The notes below the pieces were generated by a model. That model was not told the origin of the DNA. It made no database searches and saw only the letters and a list, made by a program, of their open reading frames with translations. Below are positions 9,958-19,675 of a DNA stretch of 64,000 nucleotides, one piece after another. Within the stretch, counting starts at the first letter, position 1. Each line of letters starts with the position of its first letter. The position numbers and the translations under genes are program-made. The stretch is taken from contig OZ037850.1 in NCBI GenBank assembly GCA_964035575.1, positions 1,446,501 through 1,510,500 on the forward strand, in the 5' to 3' direction. Origin of the DNA: Rhynchopus sp. YZ270_cl-10 (taxonomy: Eukaryota > Euglenozoa > Diplonemea > Diplonemida > Diplonemidae).

Positions 9958-11961
9958 ATGGACCCGAAATGGCGGCTCCTTGAGGGGGTCGCTGTGCCGT
10001 CCGCTGTGATGGATAAGATTTGTATTGTTGCGCATGAGGACAACAAGGAGGCGCTTCGCGTTGCACGTCTGGTGCGTGAGGTGCGGGGGATGTACGTCGA
10101 CGACATGCGGCTGTGGCTGCAGCTTGCGCCGTTGTCGCTGCACCGGAAGTGGCTTGCGAAGCAGGGCATCCCTGCAGCCTCCGATACGGACACTGTAGTG
10201 GCTGGCACCGTCCATGTCAGCATCAACGGAGTTACACTGGAGCACGGTCTTCCGCAGCTTGAATCGCATATCCCCTACTGGCGTGGTGCAAAGCTTTCCC
10301 GAGACAATGCGGCAGCTGACCTGATCTTCCTGCACATCCCCAACCACGGGCTGTCCACTGCCACTGTTGTTGTCGCAGATCGCCGCAGCCGCAATGTAGC
10401 TGTGATCAACCCCGTCGGGTCTGCGGCAGACTACCTCCGCCACGTTGACGAAGCAGAAGGCAGTACCGGTACCTTCTGCCTCGTGGCGTCCATGCTGACG
10501 CACATCCCTTTCGACTTCAAAACCGAAACCATAGCCAGCATCGCGAAGCTGAACCTCCAACAGCAACGTCCCTGCACGATCTACACTGGGCCGCACCGTG
10601 CCGTGGGGGATGGGGTCAGTGTGGTCTCCTCCGTGCAGACGGTGCCTCTCAGTGATGTGCTGTCGATCACAGCGATGCCCACCCCCGGGCATACCGAGGA
10701 CAGCGTGACGTACATTGTTGGGCACAACGGTGTGGACATTGCGGCGATGACGGGGTGCACCTTGATGGTCGACACTATCGGGAGAACGGACACTGGTCTG
10801 TATCTGGGTGAGGCAGATGACACATCGCGTGCAGGCGCAGCCGCCTTCTGTGCAAAGGCAAACCGTGCTCTGTACGCATCGCTGGTCGAACTCACAACAA
10901 GGCTTCCTGACGACGCCATCATCTTCCCTTCACACTGCGGCATGCAGTTCTCCGCACATTCCGTGGAGCCGAAGTGGAGCTGTAGACTGCGTCTCATCTA
11001 CGACGGTGCGAACCAAGCGTTGAACCTGATACCGACACACAAAAAGCAGAGCAGAGAGCCGAAGGCAGGGGAAGAGGCGTTTTGCGCGCATTGCGACAAC
11101 CTGACGACTGTGTGCATTCCTTTGCCGCAGCCGTTCCGCGACCTGCATGCCGACAATGTGAGGAGGCTGGCTGCGCCTTCTGCTGTGGAGGGGGCGAAGG
11201 AGTTTGCGAAGATTGCGCCGGAAACCGTTCTTGACGTGGTGGAGAAGGAGTTTGTCGCGTACAGCGCAAACCTGCGCAATGCACTTCTGCACAACGCCGA
11301 TGCCTGCAAGGGCATGCCGGTGCTCATCGATGTGCGCGCACCTAACGCCTTCGCGGCACAGCACCTCATAGGGTCGATATCCTTCCCCGCAGTGGAAGGT
11401 GTCCGCTTTGAGCACTTCCTCGCTGCCATGATCCAACGCAAGACGTCCCTCTGCATCATCCTCATCACAGACCACCTTGCAGACCCGACACGCCTCTACG
11501 AACGCTTCTCCTCAGTCACGCTGCAGCACTTCCTTGCAGGCTTCTGCATCTTCTCTGAGCTTTGCGACATTGCGCCTGCAAAGCTCATTGGAGCATTCGA
11601 CCGCATTTCGTCCTACAAACAGACAGTGCAGTTTGAGAACCAGATGTACGTGGATGTGAGGTCTGCTGTTGAGTTTGCGTCGCAGTCGGTTGACAACTGT
11701 GAGCATGTCCCATTGGAGGCCCTTCCAGACTGGTCCCTCCAGGAGTGCAAACGGCGCAGGGTTGCGTCGGGAACAGGAAGCACCAGTGCAGACACCCTCG
11801 TTGCGTTCTGTGCAGGAGGCTACCGTTCTCTTATAGGCGCTTCGATCCTCCGTGCCTTCGACGTCCCCGCCACCGACTTCACTGATGGCGGCCTCACAAT
11901 CATGAGCACCCGTCCTGACATCTGGCGACTGAAGAACCCTCTCATCAAATGTACCAGCTGA
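9958..11961 (+). CDS. Persulfide-dioxygenase-like MBL domain fused to two rhodanese domains
   Basis: 667 residues from the ATG at 9958, intronless. Residues about 120-345 follow the layout of ETHE1-type persulfide dioxygenases: a VVVADRRSRNVAVINPV strand pair, PTPGHTEDSVTYIVG with His245, then MTGCTLMVDTIGRTDTG and FPSHCGMQF. The THxHxDH metal motif is replaced by SMLTHIPFDF and the TGD aspartate by Cys, so metal binding is probably lost. Two rhodanese domains follow: one starting VLIDVRAPNAFAAQHL without a catalytic cysteine, and one with a complete CAGGYRS loop (Cys618) near the C-terminus. The order dioxygenase, pseudo-rhodanese, rhodanese resembles bacterial CstB. Inference: a sulfur-transfer protein in which only the last rhodanese is active. 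Confidence 0.8.
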   Translation: MDPKWRLLEGVAVPSAVMDKICIVAHEDNKEALRVARLVREVRGMYVDDMRLWLQLAPLSLHRKWLAKQGIPAASDTDTVVAGTVHVSINGVTLEHGLPQLESHIPYWRGAKLSRDNAAADLIFLHIPNHGLSTATVVVADRRSRNVAVINPVGSAADYLRHVDEAEGSTGTFCLVASMLTHIPFDFKTETIASIAKLNLQQQRPCTIYTGPHRAVGDGVSVVSSVQTVPLSDVLSITAMPTPGHTEDSVTYIVGHNGVDIAAMTGCTLMVDTIGRTDTGLYLGEADDTSRAGAAAFCAKANRALYASLVELTTRLPDDAIIFPSHCGMQFSAHSVEPKWSCRLRLIYDGANQALNLIPTHKKQSREPKAGEEAFCAHCDNLTTVCIPLPQPFRDLHADNVRRLAAPSAVEGAKEFAKIAPETVLDVVEKEFVAYSANLRNALLHNADACKGMPVLIDVRAPNAFAAQHLIGSISFPAVEGVRFEHFLAAMIQRKTSLCIILITDHLADPTRLYERFSSVTLQHFLAGFCIFSELCDIAPAKLIGAFDRISSYKQTVQFENQMYVDVRSAVEFASQSVDNCEHVPLEALPDWSLQECKRRRVASGTGSTSADTLVAFCAGGYRSLIGASILRAFDVPATDFTDGGLTIMSTRPDIWRLKNPLIKCTS

Positions 11962-12971
11962 CCCACCTAAGGGCTGCTCCATTGGAGGATCAGCCTGAGG
12001 ATTAAATCGGTTTTTTTTGGCGAAATAAAATAAAAGATAGCAGCTTGTCGCTTTGTGACCGCATATCAACAAAATGGCTTTGTTTTGTGCATTCTTACCG
12101 TTTTTACATTTTCCCTTTTTTAAAACATCTCAATCATATAACCCCAGTAGAGGGGGGACACCCTTGTTCAGCATTTAACCCCTTTGTGGGGAGTATCCTG
12201 AGAGCGTTTTTATGTCATTTTGGGTCATTTTTAAAAATGTTCTGACTGAAACTGAAACTTCTTAGTGACTTTTTGCAGAGAAAGGTGTGTATTGTCTTGT
12301 TTTGATAGTATGGGAGGTACTGTAAAAAAGGTTGAGACGGAGTATTTACCCAAGCACATTCCAAATAGTGCGGTAAAGGTTCCACGTAGGGGTTGATTTG
12401 TTTCGTTTTTGATTGATTTTGTTTGGAAATGGTATACATTGATTTCAGTTTTTTTTCTCTTCCAAATGTGTTGGGTATGGGCGTTTTGCAACTTCCAATC
12501 TGCACCAAATAAAAAATCACTTTAGTTGACGTGATCATTCTTTGCAAAATCCAATCAAAATACAAAATAACCCGTGTACAATCAAAGTTTGCGTGATGCG
12601 ATGAAACGCTATTTTTTTAAAAGCCAATGTTGGGTGGGGGGAAGGGTTTTGCGATTTCGTTGCAAAAAATAAACAAAAAAAGGAATACAAAAAAACGCCT
12701 TCTTTCAATCATCTGCCTCTGACTCCTCCTCCTCCTTTTTCTCGGATTTTTTGCTCTCCCCTCTTGCGCATACCATATATTTTAATTTTTTCTTTCATGC
12801 GAGGCTGGCATCGTACGTGGGTCAGTCAGAGCTGCCTCCTGCATCAATCACTATTTCCTTTTTCTTTGGATGGTCTTTACAAACATCTGTAAAAAGATTG
12901 TTTAGTTTTGAGCGCATAAACAAAGACCCGATATTTTTTTTTTTTGCAGAAAACAGTAGATTTGAAACAAA
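11962..12971. other. Intergenic, T/A-rich
   Basis: No coding signal. Contains a copy of the CATCGTACGTGGGTCAG repeat at 12808-12845 about 130 bp before the next start codon. Confidence 0.5.
12808..12845 (+). repeat. CATCGTACGTGGGTCAG family, copy 2
   Basis: Matches the motif at 2991 over about 25 nt, followed by CTGCATCAATCA. It lies upstream of the gene at 12972. Confidence 0.6.
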
Positions 12972-14096
12972 ATGTTCAGCTGGCTTTCGGGCAGCGAGCC
13001 GGCTCAGCCCTTGACTGAGCGGAGGTACAACTCAACAAGGTTTTTGCTCGATGCGTTCTTCTCCTTGTACGATCCTGAGGGTGAGGGTGAGGTGGACGAG
13101 CTCTGCAATGCCGTCGACTCCTCACAGAAGACCCTTGACGATGTCGCGACAGAGCTCTGCACTAGATACGAAGCAAAAGGAGCGGTGATGGAGGATTGGA
13201 TTGGCGAAACGGTATGAGGAAAAAAAAAAGAAAAATGCCAAATTTTGGACAGTGGAGATTGCACAACTGTGGGAACACAACCGATGCAACTACACTACTC
13301 CAACAATTCATCAAAAAAAAAAAAAAACACAGCCACGTGCCATGATTAAATACCGCATCGACCGATTCTACTTGACTTACGACCCCGCAAGTCTTGACAA
13401 GGTGTGTATCATTTCAAAAAATGTTCAACAAAAAAAAAAAATCATCCACAGTCTGCGGACCTTGTGCGTCATGTTCACAGCGGGAGGTACCCACTGTCCG
13501 TTGTCCTCGAAAAAATGTGCCGAAAATTTAGCGAGCATGGGGCTGTGACCGCAAACTGGCTGGAAGACTACCCGCTATCAATGAGGAAGGTATGTACACC
13601 ATTCTGCCCCGCGCATCGCTGCATCTTAAGTCATTCGAATGTGTTCTCCACCAATACTGTCACAATATCATTTTCACCCCCTTCCTGGTGACCAAGCAAT
13701 GTCCTTCATGGTTTCGATCGCCACCCCACCCGGTGTTCTGGTTACACACCAAAAAGGTACATTGTCGTGGGGCTTGGGATTACAAATAAGAGGTTGTGCG
13801 GTTGTGGAGAACCAAAACGACTGAATAAACCAACGAATAATCTAATCAGACTAAGCACAGAGAGGAGGGTCATTTTATAAATTTTTTCTCTTTTTTTCAG
13901 CCTCCGACGGAAACCCCTGTGCCAACTGAATACAAAGAAGGTGACGCACTCGCAGCAGTTCTCGAAGGCGTGCTGTACAAGGGCACTGTGGTGGAAACAA
14001 CGGAAGGGGATTTCACGGTATGCAACAGATCATTCGTTATAATACAACCCCCCCCTTTTTTTTTTGCAGGTGAAATTCACAAAGGGCAAAGCATAG
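12972..14096 (+). CDS. Five-exon protein: two helical YDP repeats and a C-terminal Tudor-like segment
   Basis: Exons 12972-13211, 13333-13401, 13452-13589, 13901-14017 and 14070-14096; all junctions are in phase 0 and every exon is a multiple of three, giving 196 residues. Donors GTATGA, GTGTGT, GTATGT, GTATGC; acceptors CACAG, CACAG, TTCAG, GCAG. Exon 1 (RFLLDAFFSLYDPEGEGEVD to VMEDWI) and exons 2-3 (DRFYLTYDPASLDK to VTANWLEDYP) are two diverged copies of one helical repeat of about 55 residues. Exon 4 plus the nine-codon last exon encodes YKEGDALAAVLEGVLYKGTV, then DFTVKFTKGKA, which looks like a small Tudor/SH3-like barrel. A TAG ends exon 5. The first repeat resembles the N-terminal motif of the protein at 3928. 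Function unknown. Confidence 0.75.
13252..13332 (+). repeat. SINE-like 65-nt element with A-tail, copy 1 (in intron 1)
   Basis: Begins GTGGAGATTGCACAACTGTG, continues through an ACACAACCGATGCAACTACA segment and ends ACAATTCATC plus an A-run. Copies: 14834-14910, 46892-46965, 60572-60632. Here the A-run leads straight into the CACAG acceptor of the intron. Too short for a typical SINE; possibly a processed small RNA copy. Confidence 0.7.
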
Positions 14097-15544
14097 ATAG
14101 GATAACCTTTAGCGCGCAATAGAGTCATAAGGAAATGGAAGGGGGTGAGAGAGGAGGTAGGGAAACCGGGGATGGGCCTTTTTTGAGAAAGGGAACAATG
14201 TTTTTTGCAACTTTCTGTTTGACATCCCATTCCTGATAATTGTTTTTATTTTTTTCTTGAAACGCAGTGCTCCCTGCGTCCGCCGGGGGTGTCTGGTGAG
14301 GCGTTTTGCACAAACTGCTCTTTTTTATTTTTGATTTTCCTCCCAAATGGTGTGCAACACTCCGGGGGTTCGATATCCGGAGTGTCAGTGCTCTGCGTCC
14401 CAGAGACTATCAACTTCACCTTTTTATTTTCTTCTTTTTCTTTTTTCTTGAGGCATTCCCCCCAGAGGGGGTGGGGACGCAGAGGGGGGATGGGGTGGGC
14501 GGCGTTATGTACGCTGGGGTGATGAGAGTTGTTTTTTTTAAAAAAATCTGACCCGAACTCTGTTTTTTTTATGTGTGTTTACTTCAGTTTCTGTGTACTA
14601 GGTTTGTTTCTTTACCGCCGTTTTTCTGATATTTGGAGGAATAGAAATAACCTGGGCCATTGGGGAAAAAATGAAGTTTCTTTTAGGTTCATATTTGTTG
14701 AGAGCGCCTAGGAGAAACTATGAAATGAAAATCTTTAACACAACAAAATCATAAAAAAAAATATCTGTGAGTATCCGAACCTTTCGGATGATATTTTGTC
14801 GATACAGCAAGCGGAAAAAGAAAAAAAAATTCCAGTAGAGATTGCACAACTGTGGCAACACAACCGAGGCAACTACACTACTCCAACAATTTATCAAAAA
14901 CAAAACAAAAAAAAAAAGCAACAGTATTTCTAGCCCTTGGGTGATATCTTCGTGCAGAGCCTGTCTTGTTTTGACAATAGCGAGATTTTGTCGATACTAA
15001 GCAATTGAGTTGACGCAACACACTATTGGGTAGTGTGTTCGGACACATCTTTTTTCTTTTTGTTCTAAGCCCTCACATAAAAATTCCTTTGCCTTCCCCC
15101 CTCTTGCCCAGTGCAGATGGGATACGTATAGTTCACTTTATTTTAGACCTGAACATGTTTTAGTCTCTGAAAACCCCCCTTTTTTTTATATCTTTTTTAG
15201 GGGGAAAAGATGTGGAGTAGGAAGAGGGCTTGGACCAGTTTAAAACAAAAAAAAAACCTCCCCAATGCACAACCAATCTCCCTAGTTTTGCCAATGAAAG
15301 GCTTTCCACACACGGGGGGAGTGTCTTTGTGGTTGGTGGTGACGCAAGGGGGGGCATTATTTTTTAGTGCTTTTCCTCTTCACCCCTTTTGATTTGTAAA
15401 AAAAAAATAGCGCAAAGATACCCATTTTTTTTTTATTCATTTTTATTTTATTTTTTTGAAAATCTGTTGTGAATTCCCCATTGTCTGTCACATTCACGAT
15501 TGCGCACGATTTTACTAAGAGCAGCCTACGATGATGAGAATTGC
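14097..15544. other. Intergenic region with SINE-like copy
   Basis: No gene seen. At 14346-14420 lies an inverted pair ACACTCCGG ... CCGGAGTGT around GGTTCGATAT, related to a second copy at 46500-46580. It is not a credible tRNA because the T-loop spacing is wrong. A SINE-like copy is at 14834-14910. Confidence 0.5.
14834..14910 (+). repeat. SINE-like element, copy 2
   Basis: Near-identical to the copy at 46892 through the ACAATTTATC end, then an A-rich tail with scattered C. Intergenic. Confidence 0.7.
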
Positions 15545-15910
15545 TCATTCGATGTATTTGGCGGACGTGCAGTCCGTGCCAATTGACATGGCGATCTTCC
15601 TCTTCACTTGGCAAGATACCTCCTGGAACGCAGGCCCCTTCGAGATGAATGTCTCACCTCTTGGAGTCGGCAACCCTCCAGTGACCATCCAAGGATGGCT
15701 CCGTGCCTTGGTTTGGTTCGCCTTCGTGGTGACAACTCTCTTCGTCTCTGTTGTCTGTTCCCGTTGCTCTGCAGGTGACGTCTTTGCATCAGGTTTGTGT
15801 GCAGCCTTTTTGGAAGGCTTCTTAGGTGCTTTTGGCGCAGGGGTCTTCTTCGCTGATTTGGGGTCCTTCTTCTCCGCCCTATCTTTTCGGCGCCGGTTTG
15901 GGGTTGTCTT
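15545..15910 (-). CDS. Lys/Ala/Pro-rich protein, terminal exon (minus strand)
   Basis: On the minus strand a frame of 122 codons runs from a CAG acceptor at 15913-15911 to a TGA at 15547-15545. It encodes a histone-H1-like KSAKKTPAPKAPKKPSKKAA tail, then SHPWMVTGGLPTPRGETF and a Cys-containing end finishing CTSAKYIE. No ATG precedes the basic part in frame, so a 5' exon is missing; I could not place it. The complementary + strand frame is also open (about 15531-16037), so strand is uncertain. I favour minus because the basic composition is protein-like and the + frame ends in poly-T. Confidence 0.45.
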   Translation of the reverse strand, partial: KTTPNRRRKDRAEKKDPKSAKKTPAPKAPKKPSKKAAHKPDAKTSPAEQREQTTETKRVVTTKANQTKARSHPWMVTGGLPTPRGETFISKGPAFQEVSCQVKRKIAMSIGTDCTSAKYIE

Positions 15911-16033
15911 CTGTTTTTTTTTAAACGGTCAGCAAAGCGCTACAGCCGGTCATCCAAGGTATACTATCACGAAAGGGTTTTGTATTTCAACTCTACTTTA
16001 CACCCCAAATTCTGAAAGGAAACACCCAAAAAA

Positions 16034-16657
16034 ATGACACAACTATTTCTGTTTTGTATGGCGGTTGCTGCGAAGGTGTCACCTGTTCCAAAGGAGCTTA
16101 ACGTGGAGGTTGAGTGGGTAGACTATATGGGCTGTGCTGCGTGCAATGCCTTTGCAGAAGAACTGTACATCCAACGCGAGCTGAGTCGGAAGGAGGAGAA
16201 CCAGGCAGCGAAGTTTAAGCTTGAGATTGAGAGGGAGGAGTGGGTGGTGGAGAGGGCCATTGAGGGAGCTGCAGTGGATTATGCGTTTTTGGTGACGAAT
16301 CCGAAGGCGCAAGACGAAACAAGAGGAAAATTTTTCAACATCCCCGAGCTTCTGAAACAGGTCAAACACGAAGGCCAACAGCAGGCCCTCAAAGATCTTC
16401 AGGCAGACCCGATTTACTCACTTCGCACCTTCATTACAGAAGTCCTTGAAGTGAGCGACACCCCCATAGTGCGATTTGTACACAACAACGCGTCTGCAGA
16501 GTCCCTGCAAAAGCAAATGTGCATGACAGGGAAAACACCCTTCTGCAAGCGTCCGCACGCAAAGGACACTATCGTCGCACAAAAGAAAGACATCGAAGAT
16601 AAAAGGAAGAAGGTCCGCAATGGAAAAAAGGGGAAGAAGAGAAGTGTTGAGCTTTGA
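16034..16657 (+). CDS. Small secreted or ER protein, saposin/Canopy-like cysteine pattern
   Basis: 207 residues from the ATG at 16034. MTQLFLFCMAVAAKV is a short signal peptide. CAAC appears soon after it, and MCMTGKTPFCKRP near the end supplies further cysteines; between them is a charged, helical stretch. This resembles the saposin-like Canopy family only loosely. The C-terminus is very basic (KKVRNGKKGKKRSVEL); the final four residues are not a standard ER retrieval signal. Starts 123 bp from the minus-strand exon end at 15910, so the two may be divergent. Function not assigned. Confidence 0.65.
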   Translation: MTQLFLFCMAVAAKVSPVPKELNVEVEWVDYMGCAACNAFAEELYIQRELSRKEENQAAKFKLEIEREEWVVERAIEGAAVDYAFLVTNPKAQDETRGKFFNIPELLKQVKHEGQQQALKDLQADPIYSLRTFITEVLEVSDTPIVRFVHNNASAESLQKQMCMTGKTPFCKRPHAKDTIVAQKKDIEDKRKKVRNGKKGKKRSVEL

Positions 16658-16728
16658 AAAAAAGGCCTCTTTTTTATAGATCTGTATTCATCTTTCAACC
16701 ATTCTTTTTTTTTTTTCTTTCTTGCTCC

Positions 16729-17334
16729 CAGGGTTCTCGCAATCTTCAACACTTTTGAAAACGTTGAAGATTATAAGGATTTTTTTTTCCACCCCAAAAA
16801 AAATTTTTTTACAAGACCTTCCGAGCAGGGTTGTTTCTAGGATCTCGTTTTTTTTTCTCGGGGGGGTCAATTTTTTCCCCGAAAAAAAAAATATTTTCAC
16901 CCGGAAAAAATGGGTTTTCAGGTGTATTCCGAGCTTTCTCGACGACGCCTCGATCTCATCGAGAAAACCCCATACCCCAAGACTCAGAATATCATGGTGG
17001 TATGTAGCTTCTGTGAGGGTATGAAACAGGGAGAGAAACGGTGTCCATGGCACCCAAAGGTTCCTGGCGAAGCCACGGTACGCAACATTTCTAAAATTGC
17101 GCTTAAAATTGCACTATTTTACAGCCAAACTATGTCTTGGGAAGGGTGTGATGTAAGCTTGCGCCGCAGGCGAGGAGATGGGTGTCAGGTGGGAGAGGGT
17201 GGGAAGATGGGTGAAAAATTTACCCCAAAAAAAATTTTTTTGTGAAGATTTTTAACTTAAAAATCTTCAACGGTTTTTTCCATATTTTTTTTTTGAAGAT
17301 TTTTAGACTAAAAATCTTCAGTGCGAGAACCCTG
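16729..17334. mobile_element. hAT-type non-autonomous transposon (MITE)
   Basis: 606 bp bounded by perfect 13-bp inverted repeats CAGGGTTCTCGCA and TGCGAGAACCCTG, flanked on both sides by the 8-bp duplication CTTGCTCC (16721-16728 and 17335-17342). An 8-bp duplication with CAGGG-type tips is the signature of the hAT superfamily. Subterminal TCTTCAA/TTGAAGA motifs form small hairpins at both ends. The interior has no transposase. Its segment 17053-17180 recurs, inverted, near 54950-55080 and partly at 840-895. Confidence 0.92.
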
Positions 17335-17946
17335 CTTGCTCCAAAAAAAGTAAAGAGAAAGATAATTTTAGCAATTTTTTCAAGATAATTTACACAAAAA
17401 ATAGTGGGAGATTGTTGAAATACAAATTAAACACATTTTTTTTTTAAGATGACTACATAAGAGGCTTAGAGTCTTCTTGCAAACTTTTCTCTTTTTATAC
17501 GTTTGATCCGTTTTTTAATTTTTTTGGAACTCTTTTCCTTTGCCGAGGAGGGGGTTATTTTTAAGCAACGCGATGTTAGTTGATGTCAGTTCGCAATCTG
17601 ATTGTGAACTGAATTTTTTAATAGGTGATTTGGCACACGAGGCTTGAATGTATACTTGTCTCTTTTATTTATTTTTGTATGGGAGACAAGACACAGGTGC
17701 GCATGACCCTGAAGCAAGGTGATAGAACGAAAGTAGTACTGCCTGTTACAGGGTTGTGGCGTGTGTCAGGTGTTTCCATACTCGTGCGAGACTTTATCCA
17801 GAGTTTTTGAAGATATGTTGTGTTCTTCGCGAAGAGAAAATTCGGGTAATAATAAAAAAGACACATATTTCAACGTCGCTTCAAATTCATCAAACTACCA
17901 ACGATTACCACCCCAACAGACAACCAACACACAAAACATCTTCAAA
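17335..17946. other. Intergenic between hAT MITE and SCP2 copy A
   Basis: Holds a diverged hairpin-family copy at 17448-17485 (GATGACTACATAAGAGGCTT). The last 50 bp before 17947 match the leaders of the other two SCP2 genes; sequence further upstream does not. Confidence 0.55.
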
Positions 17947-18285
17947 ATGGCCGAAGCCTTCTTCGTGAAAATCAACGAGGCCCTGAGCACTCCGGAAGGC
18001 AAGGCTGCCGGGAAGAAGGTGAACGAGGTGATCGCATATGAGTTCCCCGACACCGGGAAGTTCTTCGTGATGGACCTGAAGAACGGAAAGGCGGCTGCCG
18101 GGAAGGACGACGACGCTGCGTGCACGTTCAAGATGGACGAGAAGGTGTTCCTCGACCTTGCGGGTGGGAAGGCTGATGCGATGAGTCTGTTCATGGAGGG
18201 CAAGGTGGAGCTGGACGGCGACACAGACGTGGCCATGAAGCTCACCAAGGTGCTCAAGGCGCTGGGCGACGTTGCGAAGATGTGA
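17947..18285 (+). CDS. SCP2 sterol-carrier domain protein, copy A
   Basis: 112 residues, intronless, ATG at 17947. A stand-alone SCP2 domain: the N-terminal helix INEALSTPEGKAAGKKV, then the strand FFVMDLKNGKAAAG, the ACTFKMDEKVFLDLAGGKAD segment and the GKVELDGDTDVAMKLTKVLK end typical of lipid-binding SCP2 folds. It likely binds sterol-like or acyl lipids. No C-terminal SKL peroxisome signal (it ends VAKM). It differs from copies B and C at MAEAFF/MAEVFF, LSTPEG/LNTAEG and AMSLF/AMGLF. Start of a tandem array interrupted after this copy. Confidence 0.9.
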   Translation: MAEAFFVKINEALSTPEGKAAGKKVNEVIAYEFPDTGKFFVMDLKNGKAAAGKDDDAACTFKMDEKVFLDLAGGKADAMSLFMEGKVELDGDTDVAMKLTKVLKALGDVAKM

Positions 18286-18657
18286 GCTTCTCACTCTTCT
18301 CTGTCACCACGCCCACCCACATCCTAATCTCACACCACACCTATTTGAGGTCACCCACACCTCTACATCTACAAGATGGTTCGCATCTTTCACAAATACC
18401 ATTTCCTTCACTCAGGAGGAGAGAAGAGGAACTGCGGAGGAGTGCACATGCTCGCCCCCTCCTTTCCCCTCTCCCCATTCTCTATTTCGGCTGCCGCACT
18501 GCCGGCACGGTCTGATTACCAATATCTTGAACCTCTCTCCCCCACACCCTCTTTTTCATGCATCCCTACTCTCCCCTCTCCCTTTATGACCGGTTGTGTA
18601 CACAGAGGTCTTTGTTCTCTCCACGATAGCCACCGCCTCCCAACAGGCAACCAACAC
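18286..18657 (+). promoter_or_regulatory. Copied SCP2 spacer, probable promoter of the following gene
   Basis: About 370 bp nearly identical to the spacer between SCP2 copies B and C (25633-26018), including the leader up to CCCAACAGGCAACCAACAC. Downstream, where an SCP2 start codon would be expected, comes unrelated sequence leading to the gene at 18740. Inference: the spacer holds the SCP2 promoter and 5' UTR and now drives another gene. Confidence 0.6.
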
Positions 18658-18739
18658 AATCCAGCCAGACACAACTTTTCATTAAACCCCACTCCTCCCT
18701 ATTCTCGACAGCAAGACACAACAACAGAAAGAATACACC

Positions 18740-19675
18740 ATGTCAAGACAGGGTTCGGTGATACCCACTACACACCCCACATCCCCCACAGCCACTGGAA
18801 CACCTGAGGCGCCCGGAGCACCCAAAGCCCGCGTCAATTGGGAAACTATCAGGGGTGTTATTCCCATTCTTTACTGTATGCAAATAATGTGCCAAGCATA
18901 CACACGAAGTGAATACTACGTCGACACGAACATCGATGCGAACATGGACGCGATGATCCTGAAGGTTGTCACAGCGCCGTACAACGCCACAACAATGCCT
19001 CATCGCACTTACGTTCCGAGAAACGATGATGCACAACTGAAGGAAGCTTTGTACAAAAACATCCACACACGCACAGACAGAATCTTCCTGTTGGTGGGTG
19101 AAAGTGGCTCTGGTAAGACGACACAGATGCAGCATTTGCTGAACGACCAGTACAAGGATGATGTTCTCTTCTTCGACTTATCAGGATCTAAGGTGATAGA
19201 GGCTCATTATCAGGGTAGAATGCTTTCATTTCTTGAAGATGTTGTGTTGGAAAAATTTGGAGACAGCTGGCAGCACTTGCGCCGTAAGTTTCTTTTCGAG
19301 GAATTCATCAAACATGCCAACCAGGTGCGGAAGCAGGCCTTGGGTGGGCAAGCACACCCCTTGATCATCCACCTCACTCTGGACAGCAATGCTATGGATC
19401 TCGATTTTGAGATTATGAAGCAAGTTGCTTGGACTTTCGGTGCCATGTCTGGTGCCCTTGTAAGCGAGCGCAGTTGCAAGATCATTCTCGAGTTCTCCAA
19501 AACAGCGATCTCAGACGAGATCATAGTTCGCAGTGATGTGACCCCTTTCGAAGTCGGTGCAATGACTCAGGATGAGTTCATTGCCATTGGAAAACAGGTG
19601 CTGGGTATTTGGGATGCTCCTGATGGTATTGTGGATGAGTACCTGAAGCACTACCACGACTGGTTAGGAGGATAG
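18740..19675 (+). CDS. P-loop (AAA/STAND-like) ATPase
   Basis: 311 residues from the ATG at 18740. A Walker A motif LLVGESGSGKTTQ lies near residue 117. A possible Walker B strand, HPLIIHLTLDSNAMD, comes about 100 residues later, followed by a winged-helix-like end (MTQDEFIAIGKQVLG). The frame closes with TAG after HYHDWLGG, but it continues in frame beyond it (TKTLEQMLPYVEA) and further exons follow at 19776-20232. It sits behind a copied SCP2 spacer inside the interrupted SCP2 array. Resembles regulatory ATPases such as those of crinkler-like or STAND proteins; no function is claimed. Confidence 0.7.
   Translation: MSRQGSVIPTTHPTSPTATGTPEAPGAPKARVNWETIRGVIPILYCMQIMCQAYTRSEYYVDTNIDANMDAMILKVVTAPYNATTMPHRTYVPRNDDAQLKEALYKNIHTRTDRIFLLVGESGSGKTTQMQHLLNDQYKDDVLFFDLSGSKVIEAHYQGRMLSFLEDVVLEKFGDSWQHLRRKFLFEEFIKHANQVRKQALGGQAHPLIIHLTLDSNAMDLDFEIMKQVAWTFGAMSGALVSERSCKIILEFSKTAISDEIIVRSDVTPFEVGAMTQDEFIAIGKQVLGIWDAPDGIVDEYLKHYHDWLGG

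Noticed and set aside
9958-11961. Active persulfide dioxygenase annotation
   Set aside because: Key metal ligands are not where the family needs them, so activity should not be assumed.
14346-14420. tRNA gene suggested by GGTTCGAT
   Set aside because: The T-arm cannot pair with a 7-nt loop and position-61 C, and no acceptor stem or A-box is present.
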